Of a stretch of 64,000 nucleotides of DNA, positions 25,493 through 33,477 are shown in pieces (position 1 is the first letter of the stretch; the number at the start of each line of letters is the position of its first letter). The notes below the pieces were generated by a model. It had not been told where the DNA came from, ran no database searches, and saw nothing but the letters and a program-made list of their open reading frames with translations. Location of the stretch: contig LKHB01000226.1 in NCBI GenBank assembly GCA_001618615.1, positions 1 through 64,000 of the forward strand. Direction: 5' to 3'. The position numbers and the translations under genes are program-made. This DNA is from Fermentibacter danicus (GTDB taxonomy: Bacteria; Fermentibacterota; Fermentibacteria; Fermentibacterales; Fermentibacteraceae).

Positions 25493-25569
25493 GGTGGGAG
25501 TAGTTCAGTTGGTAGAGCCCTTGACTGTGGATCAAGTGGTCGCCGGTTCGACCCCGGTCTCCCACCCCA
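25493..25569 (+). tRNA. tRNA-His (anticodon GTG)
   Basis: A full cloverleaf can be drawn: D arm GTTC/GAGC, anticodon arm CTTGA-CTGTGGA-TCAAG with GTG, and T arm with GGTTCGACC. The 5' end carries the extra G (position -1) opposite C73, the identity feature of tRNA-His, giving an 8-bp acceptor. CCA is encoded at 25567-25569. Confidence 0.97.
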
Positions 25570-25576
25570 GATTTTT

Positions 25577-25652
25577 GCGCCCCTAGCTCAGCTGGTAGAG
25601 CAACGGACTCTTAATCCGTAGGTTCCGGGTTCGAGCCCCGGGGGGCGTACCA
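25577..25652 (+). tRNA. tRNA-Lys (anticodon CTT)
   Basis: Acceptor GCGCCCC/GGGGCGT, D arm GCTC/GAGC, anticodon arm ACGGA-CTCTTAA-TCCGT with CTT, T arm CCGGG-TTCGAGC-CCCGG, discriminator A, CCA encoded. It begins 7 bases after tRNA-His, so both are probably co-transcribed. Confidence 0.97.
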
Positions 25653-25656
25653 TCTC

Positions 25657-25684
25657 GCTCATCCCCGCGTCTGCGGGGATGAGC
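25657..25684 (+). terminator. Perfect 12-bp hairpin after tRNA-Lys
   Basis: GCTCATCCCCGC, loop GTCT, GCGGGGATGAGC, followed by ATTTAT. It lies 4 bases after the tRNA CCA end. The stem is very strong but the T tract is poor, so termination or 3'-end processing are both possible. The core resembles a type I-E CRISPR repeat, but it occurs once only. Confidence 0.45.
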
Positions 25685-25838
25685 ATTTATGGCTGCCGCC
25701 TTTGTTCCAGGTGCGGCGAGCCGTGAGAACGCCGAAGCCGCCTTCCCCTCGAAAGACGATGCCCGGAGGGCTTTTGATGCCCCTCCCCGCTTCCGGAGAA
25801 ACCAGGAATACCGTATAGTTCCAGTCTCATCCGTCGGT

Positions 25839-25915
25839 GCGCCCGTAGCTCAGCTGGATAGAGCAGCGGACTTCTAATCCGCAGGCCTCGCGTTCGAATC
25901 GCGACGGGCGTACCA
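25839..25915 (+). tRNA. tRNA-Arg (anticodon TCT)
   Basis: Acceptor GCGCCCG/CGGGCGT, D arm GCTC/GAGC, anticodon arm GCGGA-CTTCTAA-TCCGC with TCT, T arm TCGCG-TTCGAAT-CGCGA, discriminator A and encoded CCA. It stands 186 bases from tRNA-Lys. A TATAGT (25814-25819) lies 19 bases upstream as a possible -10, without a convincing -35. Confidence 0.97.
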
Positions 25916-26369
25916 CGGTTTCAGGTTTTCCTGCCACCCCCATGCGGCCCCGGTGTCCCACTCGGTGATGAAGAGCCTCGGACAGTCGATTCACACCCGG
26001 CACCTGCATCGGTGGACTCCTCCAGTCTGCTGGGGTATAGATTCGTCACGGTGCCTGTTGTGCCCAGTAGGCTTGTCCGAATGCGGGTACTCTCGGCACC
26101 GCCGGCGGGGGTCGAAAGACCCCCGTCCTCATTTTAGTGGATCGTCGATTTTTTCCCGGTGGAAATTCGCGGTGCAGTCTGGGCCAGGGGATGGATTGGA
26201 TAATGGGCCGCCGTGAAAACGGCTCCCCTGTTCACGCCTCCAGGGAGATAACTCATTCCTGAACGCCCATCTCCGGCATCGACGGCTTATGTTGGCGTAA
26301 ACTCAATCAATCCGGGTATGTTCTCCAGAGCGGTTTGACGAAACAATTCCACATCAGAGAGGGATAGAC
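25916..26369. other. 454-base non-coding stretch between tRNA-Arg and the repeat protein
   Basis: No open frame with coding character was found on either strand. It contains the hairpin at 26106-26125 and a T-rich stretch (26148-26155). The only functional signal near its end is the ribosome site (GAGAGGG) of the next gene. No strong promoter for that gene was recognised. Confidence 0.5.
26106..26125 (+). terminator. GAAA-loop hairpin, possible terminator
   Basis: C-GGGGGTC, loop GAAA, GACCCCC-G: an 8-bp perfect stem with a stable tetraloop, then TCCTCATTTTA. It lies 190 bases after tRNA-Arg; it may end that transcript, but the T tract is not immediate. Confidence 0.4.
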
Positions 26370-27887
26370 ATGAACGTGGCTCATGTGGCTATGCTTCTTG
26401 TGATTACCTCTGCAGCCCTTGCCGGCCGGGATGCGTCTCTTTCCACGGTGCTGACGCCAGACGGAAGAATCCTGGAGGGTGCGTCGGGGAGTTTCGATCC
26501 CGAAGGGTTCCGCATGACTTACGGTTCCGATGGGGAGCCGCTGTTCGTGGAGGAAGCATCCCTTTCCGGGGAACCTGCTTCTTTTTCAGGGGGGCAGTAC
26601 GATGCAGGCACCTGGTACACTCTCGGAGGCGGTGTAAACGACCGGGTCACTTCCCTCGCCGTGAGCGGCTCGGATGTGTATGTGGGAGGATGGTTTACCG
26701 AGGCTGGAGGCAGCCCTGCCGGCTACATCGCCCGGTGGGACGGCAGTTCCTGGCATGCTCTCGGAAGCGGGGTGAGCGATTGGGTCCACGCCATCGCCGT
26801 GAGCGGCTCGGATGTGTATGTGGGAGGGCAGTTTATCCAGGCTGGAGGCAACCCTGCCAACAGTATCGCCCGGTGGGACGGCAGCTCATGGCATGCTCTC
26901 GGAAGCGGGGTGAACAATTGTGTCAAAGCCATCGCCGTGAGCGGCTCGGATGTGTATGTGGGAGGATGGTTTACCGAGGCTGGAGGCAGCCCTGCCGGCT
27001 ACATCGCCCGGTGGGACGGCAGCTCATGGCATGCTCTCGGAAGCGGGGTGAACGACGGAGTCTATGCCATTGCCGTGAGCGGCTCGGATGTGTATGTGGG
27101 AGGATGGTTTACCCAGGCCGGAGGCAGCCCGGCCAACCGCATCGCCCGGTGGGACGGCAGCTCATGGCATGCTCTCGGAAGTGGCGTGGACAATGATGTC
27201 CTTGTCATTGCCGTGAGCGGCCCGGATGTGTACGTTGGGGGGAAGTTTATCCAAGCCGGAGGCGGCCCGGCCAGCCGCATCGCCCGGTGGGACGATGACT
27301 CTGATACCTGGTGTGCATTGGGAACAGGTGTGAACGAGTGGGTAGAAGCCATTGCCGTGAGCGGCATGGATCTGTATGTGGGAGGATGGTTTACCCAGGC
27401 CGGAGGCAGCCCGGCCAACCGCATCGCCCGGTGGGACGGCAGTTCCTGGCATGCTCTCGGAACCGGGGTGAACGACATTGTTGAAGCCGTTGCCGTGAGC
27501 GGTTCGGATGTGTATGCGGGGGGATGGTTCACCGAGGCCGGAGGCAGCCCCGCCGGCTACATCGCCAGGTGGCGGGATCCAGAAGTGGGGATCGATGACA
27601 CCCCGGAAGTCATAACGGGCACCCTTCATGCCTCTCCCAACCCCACGGCTTCCGGCGTCGAGCTTTCCTTCCGAAGCACAGGGCTCTCCCCGCTTACGCT
27701 CGATATCTACGACGCCGCCGGGCGGCTTGTGAGAACGCAGGATCTGGGAACCCTGCCCGCCGGCTCACAGGCCCACTACTGGAATGGCCTGGACGGGAAC
27801 GGGCAGGCGCTGGCCCAGGGTGTGTACTTCGTGAGGCTCTCCAGCGATGAAATCGAGGCTTCCACCCGGGTGGTGCTGCTGAGGTAG
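26370..27887 (+). CDS. Secreted seven-repeat propeller-like protein with C-terminal sorting domain
   Basis: 505 residues. Signal peptide at 1-19 (AMLLVITSAALAG). Residues 89-401 hold seven repeats of 46 residues (48 in the fifth), each reading roughly G-V-N-D-x-V-x-A-I-A-V-S-G-S-D-V-Y-V-G-G, then AGGSPA and IARWDGSSWHAL. Before repeat 1 stands TWYTLGGG, the counterpart of the SWHALGSG that repeat 7 lacks, which fits a seven-bladed propeller closed by a velcro strand. The C-terminal ~80 residues (SPNP start, LDIYDAAGRLVR, G-V-Y-F-V-R-L) match FlgD-like/type-IX type-A sorting domains, so surface attachment or secretion is likely. GAGAGGG precedes the ATG. One of the few plus-strand genes; a hairpin follows. 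Ligand unknown. Confidence 0.85.
   Translation: MNVAHVAMLLVITSAALAGRDASLSTVLTPDGRILEGASGSFDPEGFRMTYGSDGEPLFVEEASLSGEPASFSGGQYDAGTWYTLGGGVNDRVTSLAVSGSDVYVGGWFTEAGGSPAGYIARWDGSSWHALGSGVSDWVHAIAVSGSDVYVGGQFIQAGGNPANSIARWDGSSWHALGSGVNNCVKAIAVSGSDVYVGGWFTEAGGSPAGYIARWDGSSWHALGSGVNDGVYAIAVSGSDVYVGGWFTQAGGSPANRIARWDGSSWHALGSGVDNDVLVIAVSGPDVYVGGKFIQAGGGPASRIARWDDDSDTWCALGTGVNEWVEAIAVSGMDLYVGGWFTQAGGSPANRIARWDGSSWHALGTGVNDIVEAVAVSGSDVYAGGWFTEAGGSPAGYIARWRDPEVGIDDTPEVITGTLHASPNPTASGVELSFRSTGLSPLTLDIYDAAGRLVRTQDLGTLPAGSQAHYWNGLDGNGQALAQGVYFVRLSSDEIEASTRVVLLR
26634..27572 (+). repeat. Seven tandem 138-base repeats inside the propeller gene
   Basis: Units begin at 26634, 26772, 26910, 27048, 27186 (144 bases), 27330 and 27468 (105 bases, incomplete). 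Long blocks are identical at DNA level, for example around GTGAGCGGCTCGGATGTGTA and GCCCGGTGGGACGGCAG, pointing to recent duplication or gene conversion. Confidence 0.92.
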
Positions 27888-27908
27888 GCAGGCGGCAATA
27901 GACTGTGG

Positions 27909-27936
27909 CGGGCCGCTATTCTTCAGCGGCCCGTTT
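27909..27936 (+). terminator. Rho-independent terminator of the repeat-protein gene
   Basis: CGGGCCGCT, 7-base loop, AGCGGCCCG then TTT, starting 22 bases after the stop codon of the repeat-protein gene. Nine paired bases; short T tract. Confidence 0.7.
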
Positions 27937-28017
27937 CCATGGCGGCCTTCGGTGCAGACGACCGCCGGATCTCACTCGCTGCCCGCCTTGTCCCGGTCAT
28001 CTCCCGGAGCAGTTATC

Positions 28018-28196
28018 TCATATGAGCCGCTCTGCCGGCACATTGAGCGGGGCAAGCCATTGAATCACCCTGTCCGGGCTGATGTCATGCCGGGCGGCGA
28101 GTTCCCGCCCCCCGATCCGGTCATCTCAGCCGGGAACTCCATCGCGAAGATGACCTAGTTGAACTCGTCATCCGGCGTGATACTGTAAATTCTCAT
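28018..28196 (-). pseudogene. Decayed small helix-turn-helix protein
   Basis: Starting at an ATG at 28196 with AAGGA seven bases upstream, the frame reads MRIYSITPDDEFN, hits a TAG, and continues VIFAMEFPAEMTGSGG. A one-base shift in a run of G (near 28107) then gives RELAARHDISPDRVIQWL and ends with a TGA at 28018. The second part looks like a helix-turn-helix. Together they would make a protein of about 60 residues with one stop and one frameshift, so a dead gene is likelier than two tiny genes. Family not recognised. The rest of 27934-28366 shows no gene. Confidence 0.45.
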
Positions 28197-28366
28197 TGTG
28201 TTTTCCTTATACTAGTTTCACGATTTCCATACCGACAACGCCCATCTTGCTCGAAGGCGAACACTCCCGCCCTTGGAGACCACCCTGAAACCCCAACAGC
28301 CCGGACTCAACGCCTCCAGCCCGTGCGAGCGAAGCGTTTCGGCTGCATGCCGCGGCCGGGCCGGCA

Positions 28367-29266
28367 TTACGAGTCGAGCCTGCCGCAATACATGGTCGTC
28401 GTATAGTCGAAAGCCACCGCCCCATCGACCTGATGATTCTGAAAAAGCCGCTCCAGTTCCGCCAGCATGGGCAGATAAGCGGGATGCCCCGGCTCCGGCG
28501 CGTATGAAGCCGACAACACGCGCCCCACCAGACCGTCATGATCGAGTGTCTGCCGGTGATGAAACTCCCTGGTCCAAAAACCGCTCTCACCATAAAAGCC
28601 GTCGAGCCGCCGGGCCTGAACGCGCCGACGGCCGACCTGCTCGTAATCGACGGCATGGCGCCGGAGAACACGCTCGTAATCCATGAGAAAAGGCGTCCGT
28701 CGAGTGTCCCGTTCATTCCAGACAAGCATCACCCAGCCAGACGGTCGCAGAATCCGCAGAAACTCGGCCCGGGCCCGATCCTGATCGAACCAGTGGAACG
28801 CCTGTCCCGCGACTATGAAATCCACACTCCCCGCAGCCAGAGTCGTCGCCTCGGCCCGGCCGGCCACGCTCCTGAAACCCGCCCGGCAGTGCAGAAGGCG
28901 TTCGCCCGCCAGGCGCATTTCACTATTTGGCTCGACGCCATGGACCGTGTTGCCGTTGAGCAGAAACAATTCCGACAGAATCCCCGTTCCGGACCCGATG
29001 TCCGCCACGATCGAAGCCGGCGTCAGGCCGCACTTTTCCCGCATGGACTCCACGACACCCGCCGGATATCCCGGCCGGTATCTGGCGTAGTTTTCGACCC
29101 GGTTCGTGAAACGCAGCGCAGGATCGATCATCGGCACGACTCGATCCTGCGTTTCATCGGCCCTGTGATCGAGTCGAGCCGCGCCGCTGAACGGCGTCGG
29201 CCCGGATGGATCGTGAAGCGGCCCCGGTTCCGTGGACTGATCATTCGATCTCGTGCGGGAAGTCAT
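28367..29266 (-). CDS. Class I SAM-dependent methyltransferase (type 11)
   Basis: 299 residues. The SAM-binding motif I is VADIGSGTGILSE, the post-I acidic residue is in HGVEPN, and motif IV is in FIVAGQAFHWFD, a pattern common in small-molecule methyltransferases. The methyltransferase domain starts near residue 46 (MIDPALRFTNRVENYARYRPGYP in part); the first 45 residues are low in complexity. I keep the longer start because GGAGGAG lies just before the ATG at 29266, 17 bases after the preceding gene. A start at 29131 would fit the domain but has no ribosome site. Substrate unknown; probably co-transcribed with the aminotransferase-like gene. Confidence 0.8.
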   Translation of the reverse strand: MTSRTRSNDQSTEPGPLHDPSGPTPFSGAARLDHRADETQDRVVPMIDPALRFTNRVENYARYRPGYPAGVVESMREKCGLTPASIVADIGSGTGILSELFLLNGNTVHGVEPNSEMRLAGERLLHCRAGFRSVAGRAEATTLAAGSVDFIVAGQAFHWFDQDRARAEFLRILRPSGWVMLVWNERDTRRTPFLMDYERVLRRHAVDYEQVGRRRVQARRLDGFYGESGFWTREFHHRQTLDHDGLVGRVLSASYAPEPGHPAYLPMLAELERLFQNHQVDGAVAFDYTTTMYCGRLDS

Positions 29267-29283
29267 TCTCCTCCAGCGGGCCG

Positions 29284-30540
29284 TCAGAGCATGCGCCCGA
29301 GGCTTTCGGCCAGGTATTCATACTGGGAGATGTCGTTGTACAACTGGGCCGAGATCCTCAGGAGCCTGAGCCTCTCCCGCCTGATGTAAGATACGGGGAC
29401 CTCCGTCCGAAACTCCTCGAGCAGCCTGCGCTGGAGCGGGTCCATCCAGACCCAGTCCGGCATGGGAGGGTCAGGGGGATCGATCCAGGGCAATTCGAAG
29501 GATGCCATCGACCCGACCATCGAGTCGGGGCATGGCGGTTCCACGCCGAGCGAATCGCAGATCAGCCTCCTGGCCTCGAGTGCCAGGGCGCGGTTGGCCT
29601 GCATCACCGCCGGAAGCCCCCCGGGAAGCAGCGAGGCCAGGTACTCCCCCGCCCGCGGGACGGACAGCGCCGCTGTCGGATCCGGTGTCCCGATCCACTG
29701 GAACTCGATCCGAAAGGGAGTCTGACCGCTGTCGAAATCGCACGGCAGATGGCTCGTGGCGAGGGGGTGTATCCTCTCCTGCATGTCGGGGCGGACATAC
29801 AGCATGGCGCAGACCTTCGGCGAACACAGCCACTTATGGAAGTTGCCGGTGTAGAAGGCCGCACCCAGGGTGCCCATGTCTAGGGGCACCATGCCTGGAC
29901 CGTGCGCACCGTCGACGAGGGTTTCTATGCCCCTCCCCCGCAGCTCCGCAACCAGGGGAGCCGGATCGCACACGAAGGCGGTCGCGCTCGTGATATGATC
30001 CACCACGACGAGCCTCGTTGCCGGAGTGACACGGGAGAGGAACGCGTCGTGGATGTCCCCGGGGCCGGAGACCGGGAACGGCATGGGAACCACGGTGCAC
30101 ACGGCGCCCGCCCTTTCGCAGTGGATCCTGCAGGCATTCAGCGTGGCGAAGTATTCGTGACTCCCGACCAGCACCTCGTCACCGGGGCGCAGGCCGAAGG
30201 ATCCGAGGACCGTATTGACACCGTGGGTCGCGTTGGGGACGAAAACGATCGATCCCGGCTCCGCCCGGACGAGCTTCTCGGCGTAGTCCAGAGCGGCCTG
30301 GAGCATCTCCGGCAGCCTCCTGACCAGGAACTCCATGGGTGCGGCCTCGAGTTCGCGGGTCAGTGCGGCCCTGTATTCAAGCACATCTACAGGGCATGCC
30401 CCGAAGGATCCGTGGTTCAGGTAGAGGACCCCGGGGTCGAGCGCCCACATGTCCCGGAAGCCGCCGGCTCTCATCGAGGGGGACGCCGGTTCGACGCGAC
30501 CGGGAGTAGAGCCCGGTGAGAGTCGTCGTTCAGAGAACAT
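29284..30540 (-). CDS. Class V aminotransferase-fold PLP enzyme (isopenicillin N epimerase-like)
   Basis: 418 residues. LYLNHGSFGACP, FVPNATHGVNTVL, VDGAHGPGM and the PLP-lysine site TGNFHKWLCSPK appear in the order seen in the CefD-like branch of fold-type I enzymes. In this branch the reaction ranges from epimerase to cysteine desulfurase-like and kynureninase-like lyases, so the substrate cannot be read from sequence. The first 30 residues (before MWALDPG) are poorly conserved and the true start may be internal. The methyltransferase follows after 17 bases. Confidence 0.8.
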   Translation of the reverse strand: MFSERRLSPGSTPGRVEPASPSMRAGGFRDMWALDPGVLYLNHGSFGACPVDVLEYRAALTRELEAAPMEFLVRRLPEMLQAALDYAEKLVRAEPGSIVFVPNATHGVNTVLGSFGLRPGDEVLVGSHEYFATLNACRIHCERAGAVCTVVPMPFPVSGPGDIHDAFLSRVTPATRLVVVDHITSATAFVCDPAPLVAELRGRGIETLVDGAHGPGMVPLDMGTLGAAFYTGNFHKWLCSPKVCAMLYVRPDMQERIHPLATSHLPCDFDSGQTPFRIEFQWIGTPDPTAALSVPRAGEYLASLLPGGLPAVMQANRALALEARRLICDSLGVEPPCPDSMVGSMASFELPWIDPPDPPMPDWVWMDPLQRRLLEEFRTEVPVSYIRRERLRLLRISAQLYNDISQYEYLAESLGRML

Positions 30541-30648
30541 GTCATCTGACGGCTCCGCAGAGATCCGCGCCGTCGGCCGTGTACCTCCGAGGCATCCTCG
30601 TCCCGTCCGGGAAGACCGGACTCGTGAGAAGGAAGGCGGGAGCCGAGA

Positions 30649-31110
30649 TCATGGGTTGCCCAGGTACTTCGCGGTGAAGCCCCCTGTCGCAAGTACCGCT
30701 CCGTCCATGGCACGGCGGAGGGTTTCCGCATCCGAACCGGAGGGAATGTCCAATCTCCTGTCCAACGCGAAGACCGTGAAAGTGAGCACCTCGACTTCAC
30801 CGGTGTTCTCCGGGCCCGTCCAGCCAGGCACTCCGAAGCTGTTCACGCCCTGGCCGGCTCCGTTCTCAAGGTCGGGTTCGACCGGAAGCCCGCCGTATAT
30901 GCCGGGCGGTTCCGGAGGCAGGTTGTAGATGATCCAGTGCGTCAGCCTGCCGCCCGGGGCCTCACCCTCGCAGACTACCGCCACCGCGACGGTTCCCCTG
31001 GGTGCGTTGGCCCACCCGATCGGGGGGGAAGAGTTGTTGGATGTTCTCGAGTACCAGCAGGGCAGGAAGCCCCCCGCGTCAACCGCGCTGCTCGTCACCT
31101 TGAACGCCAT
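30649..31110 (-). CDS. YbhB/YbcL family Raf kinase inhibitor-like protein
   Basis: 153 residues, the normal size of bacterial PEBP proteins. Family blocks: SPPIGWANAP (ligand pocket), THWIIYNLPP, GVNSFGVPGWTGP and FTVFALD. The ATG at 31110 was chosen over an upstream in-frame start because GGAGGT lies 6 bases before it and the fold begins at AFKVTS. Bacterial members are soluble ligand-binding proteins whose physiological role is unclear. It has gaps of about 110 bases on both sides and may be monocistronic. Confidence 0.9.
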   Translation of the reverse strand: MAFKVTSSAVDAGGFLPCWYSRTSNNSSPPIGWANAPRGTVAVAVVCEGEAPGGRLTHWIIYNLPPEPPGIYGGLPVEPDLENGAGQGVNSFGVPGWTGPENTGEVEVLTFTVFALDRRLDIPSGSDAETLRRAMDGAVLATGGFTAKYLGNP

Positions 31111-31224
31111 CGCTCCACCTCCCTGTCCTCGCGCCGCCCCGGAGTCCGGCGACCGTTCGTTCCCGGCAGCAATATGCACTGGTGCCGTCCTGCTCCGACA
31201 GCGACGGGACAGCGTTCCGAACCG

Positions 31225-32421
31225 TCACTTGCCCTGCAGGATGAGCCCCTTCAGGTATCCAGCCTGCGGATACGAGAGGAGTACGGGATGGTCGGGCGCC
31301 TGGGCCAGACGGCCGACGATCCTCATGTTGCGGCCGCTGTCTGCGGAGGCCGAGAAGACGACCTTCTGGAAGAGTTCCTCGCCCATCAGCCCCGAACAGG
31401 AGAAGGTGAAGAGAAGCCCGCCCGGTTCCAGCAGACTCATCGCCAGCATGTTGATGTCCTTGTAGGCGCGGGCTCCGCGCTGCAGCGCGTCCCTGTTGGC
31501 TACGTAACGGGGCGGATCGAGTATCACGGCGTCGAAACGGACTCCCTCGTCCCTCATTCTCCGGAGGCAGGAAGGCACGTCGGCATTGACCAGGGTGAAC
31601 GCTTCACCCGAGAAGCCGTTGAGTTCCATGTTCCTGGCCGCGGTTTCGAGAGCCGGGCGGGAGGAGTCCACGCTTGTCACCGAGACGGCCCCGCCCATGG
31701 CTGCCGAGACGCTGAAACCGCCGGTATAGCAGAAGCAGTTGAGCACCTTCCGCCCGCGCATGAACGCGCGGCTTCCGATCCGGTTCTTCGCCTGATCCAG
31801 ATAGAAGCCGGTCTTGTGACCGTTCCGCACGTCCACCAGTAGCCTGGCCCCCGCCTCGTCGATCTCGATCTCCACCGGTGGCTCCTCGCCTGCGAGCGGA
31901 CCGTGCGTGCGGCCCATGCCCTCCTTGCCCCGGGCATCGGTGTCGCTTCTCTCCCATGCGCCCTTCGCGCCGGTCAGCTTCATGGCTTCAGCGACGACGA
32001 GATCCTTGAGCCTGTCCATCCCCAGGACCAGGAACTGGAACACCAGGAATCCCGCGTACCGGTCCACGACGAGGCCCGGGAGAAGATCGGAGTCCGAATG
32101 GACCATGCGGAATGCACCGTCCGGACCGGGATCGGCTCCGATGGAGCGCCTCAGTTCGAGGGCTCTCGCCAGCCTTCCCGCCCAGAGGGCATCACAGGGG
32201 GTTTCCGCCCTGTCCCAGGAGAAGAGATGCACCGCGATCTCGGAAGCCGGGTTGTAGAACCCCCTGCCGAGCCATTCGCCCTCCTGCCCCACCACGTCCA
32301 CGACGTCGCCTGGAGCGGCCCCGGCCTCGACCTCCTGGATCGCCCCGGAGTAGATCCAGGGGTGCCTGTTCCTCACGCTCTTCTCCCGGTCACGCTTTAT
32401 CCTGCAGGCTGCAAAGTTCAT
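31225..32421 (-). CDS. RlmI-like 23S rRNA (cytosine-C5)-methyltransferase
   Basis: 398 residues. An N-terminal PUA-like domain (KRDREKSVRNRHPWIYSGAI in part) is followed by a linking domain with DLLPGLVVDRY and FYLDQAKNR, then a Rossmann methyltransferase domain with LNCFCYTGGFSVSAA and the catalytic-region motif ILDPPRY. This is the RlmI (YccW) layout, which modifies C1962 of 23S rRNA. The exact target base is inferred from the family. Residues about 175-195 carry a small charged insertion. The ATG overlaps the stop of the phosphoesterase (ATGA). Confidence 0.88.
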   Translation of the reverse strand: MNFAACRIKRDREKSVRNRHPWIYSGAIQEVEAGAAPGDVVDVVGQEGEWLGRGFYNPASEIAVHLFSWDRAETPCDALWAGRLARALELRRSIGADPGPDGAFRMVHSDSDLLPGLVVDRYAGFLVFQFLVLGMDRLKDLVVAEAMKLTGAKGAWERSDTDARGKEGMGRTHGPLAGEEPPVEIEIDEAGARLLVDVRNGHKTGFYLDQAKNRIGSRAFMRGRKVLNCFCYTGGFSVSAAMGGAVSVTSVDSSRPALETAARNMELNGFSGEAFTLVNADVPSCLRRMRDEGVRFDAVILDPPRYVANRDALQRGARAYKDINMLAMSLLEPGGLLFTFSCSGLMGEELFQKVVFSASADSGRNMRIVGRLAQAPDHPVLLSYPQAGYLKGLILQGK

Positions 32422-33419
32422 GGGGCTGATCGCCTTTCCGGGCCGTGAGGCTTTCCTCCTCCGGCGAGACAGTCGGCCAGGGGTTCGGGCCCCTGGAGAA
32501 CGCTTCGCTTCATTCTCAGATTGTCGCCGTCCGAGCCGGCCCCCTCCGCACCGAGTGTGGTGACCCCCCATTTGACGAGCGAGAGGGTGTCGTCACACAG
32601 CTCGATGCAGGTGATGCAGCCCGGGTGGACACAGCTCCCGCAGTTGAAATAGGGAGTGTCCCCGGGCCTCGGGAAGCTCGGCTGATGCGTGTGCCCGGCT
32701 ATCAGCGCGACTCCCGAGAGGCGGGTCCATCTCTTCAGGCGACCCTCGACCAGGTCTTTCAGCGCGTAGTTGCCGGCGGGAGTGTTCCTGACCCGCAATC
32801 CCGCCTTCTGCAGCCACTTCCAGACATTGTGAACCATGATGCGACTCAGCCACGAGGCCGAATCGCTCCAGAAGTCGCCCTGGTGCCCGTGGATGACCAG
32901 TATGTCCGCCAGGGGCGATCCGCGTCTCAACACGATACCCTCCCTGGCCTCCAGCGTGGACAGGATTGGGATGGGCGGCGCCTCACCACCCTTCACTATG
33001 CGCTCCAGCTCGGAGTCCGCCATGCCTTCAAGGAGAGGATGCGGCCTTCCGTCGAACTTGCGCCACAGAGCCGGCACGAACTTCTTACGGAAGGCGCCGG
33101 CGGAACGCCATTCGTCGTCGTGGTTGCCCCACAGCTTGATAAACCTGCCGGCAGCATGGAACGAGCCGAGCCTGGTGTAGACGTTGCTGTAGGCCCAGTG
33201 GATCTCTTCGAACCTGTTCTCCCAGAGCTCCTCTCCATCGCCGGCCTCGACCAGGGTGAAGCCCCGCTCCAGATAGTACTGCACCGCATGAAGATAGATG
33301 ACTACATTCCGGGAAAAGTCATCCGACCATCCACCCGAACCCCTGTGACAGTCCGAGAGGAAAACGAAGCGACTCAGTTCATCTATCCGTATAGGATTCG
33401 CCCTCGCGGTCTCCAGCAC
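32418..33419 (-). CDS. Calcineurin-like metallophosphoesterase
   Basis: 333 residues. All metal-site motifs are visible: FLSDCHRG (D23, H25), EAGDGEELW (D61), WGNHDDE (N99, H100), VIHGHQGDFW and AGHTHQP. The layout recalls the LpxH-like/UDP-2,3-diacylglucosamine hydrolase relatives, but the protein is about 90 residues longer than LpxH and has an insertion with an amphipathic stretch (SRIMVHNVWKWLQKAG). The substrate is therefore open. A cysteine-rich stretch FNCGSCVHPGCITC near residue 270 is unusual. Its stop overlaps the rlmI-like start. Confidence 0.8.
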   Translation of the reverse strand: MLETARANPIRIDELSRFVFLSDCHRGSGGWSDDFSRNVVIYLHAVQYYLERGFTLVEAGDGEELWENRFEEIHWAYSNVYTRLGSFHAAGRFIKLWGNHDDEWRSAGAFRKKFVPALWRKFDGRPHPLLEGMADSELERIVKGGEAPPIPILSTLEAREGIVLRRGSPLADILVIHGHQGDFWSDSASWLSRIMVHNVWKWLQKAGLRVRNTPAGNYALKDLVEGRLKRWTRLSGVALIAGHTHQPSFPRPGDTPYFNCGSCVHPGCITCIELCDDTLSLVKWGVTTLGAEGAGSDGDNLRMKRSVLQGPEPLADCLAGGGKPHGPERRSAP

Positions 33420-33477
33420 ACGGCCCGGACCGCCGTGGACGCCGCCTGGGGCTTCCGGGCGAAGCCTGAGGGCGATG

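Noticed and set aside
25657..25684. Possible CRISPR array
   Set aside because: Only one repeat-like palindrome, no second copy at spacer distance and no cas genes in the window.
25689..25877. Small plus-strand frame between tRNA-Lys and tRNA-Arg
   Set aside because: It runs through the first half of the tRNA-Arg gene and has no ribosome site or recognisable domain.
32418..33419. Firm call as LpxH
   Set aside because: The metal motifs are shared by many phosphoesterases, the protein is too long for LpxH, and no other lipid A gene is nearby.
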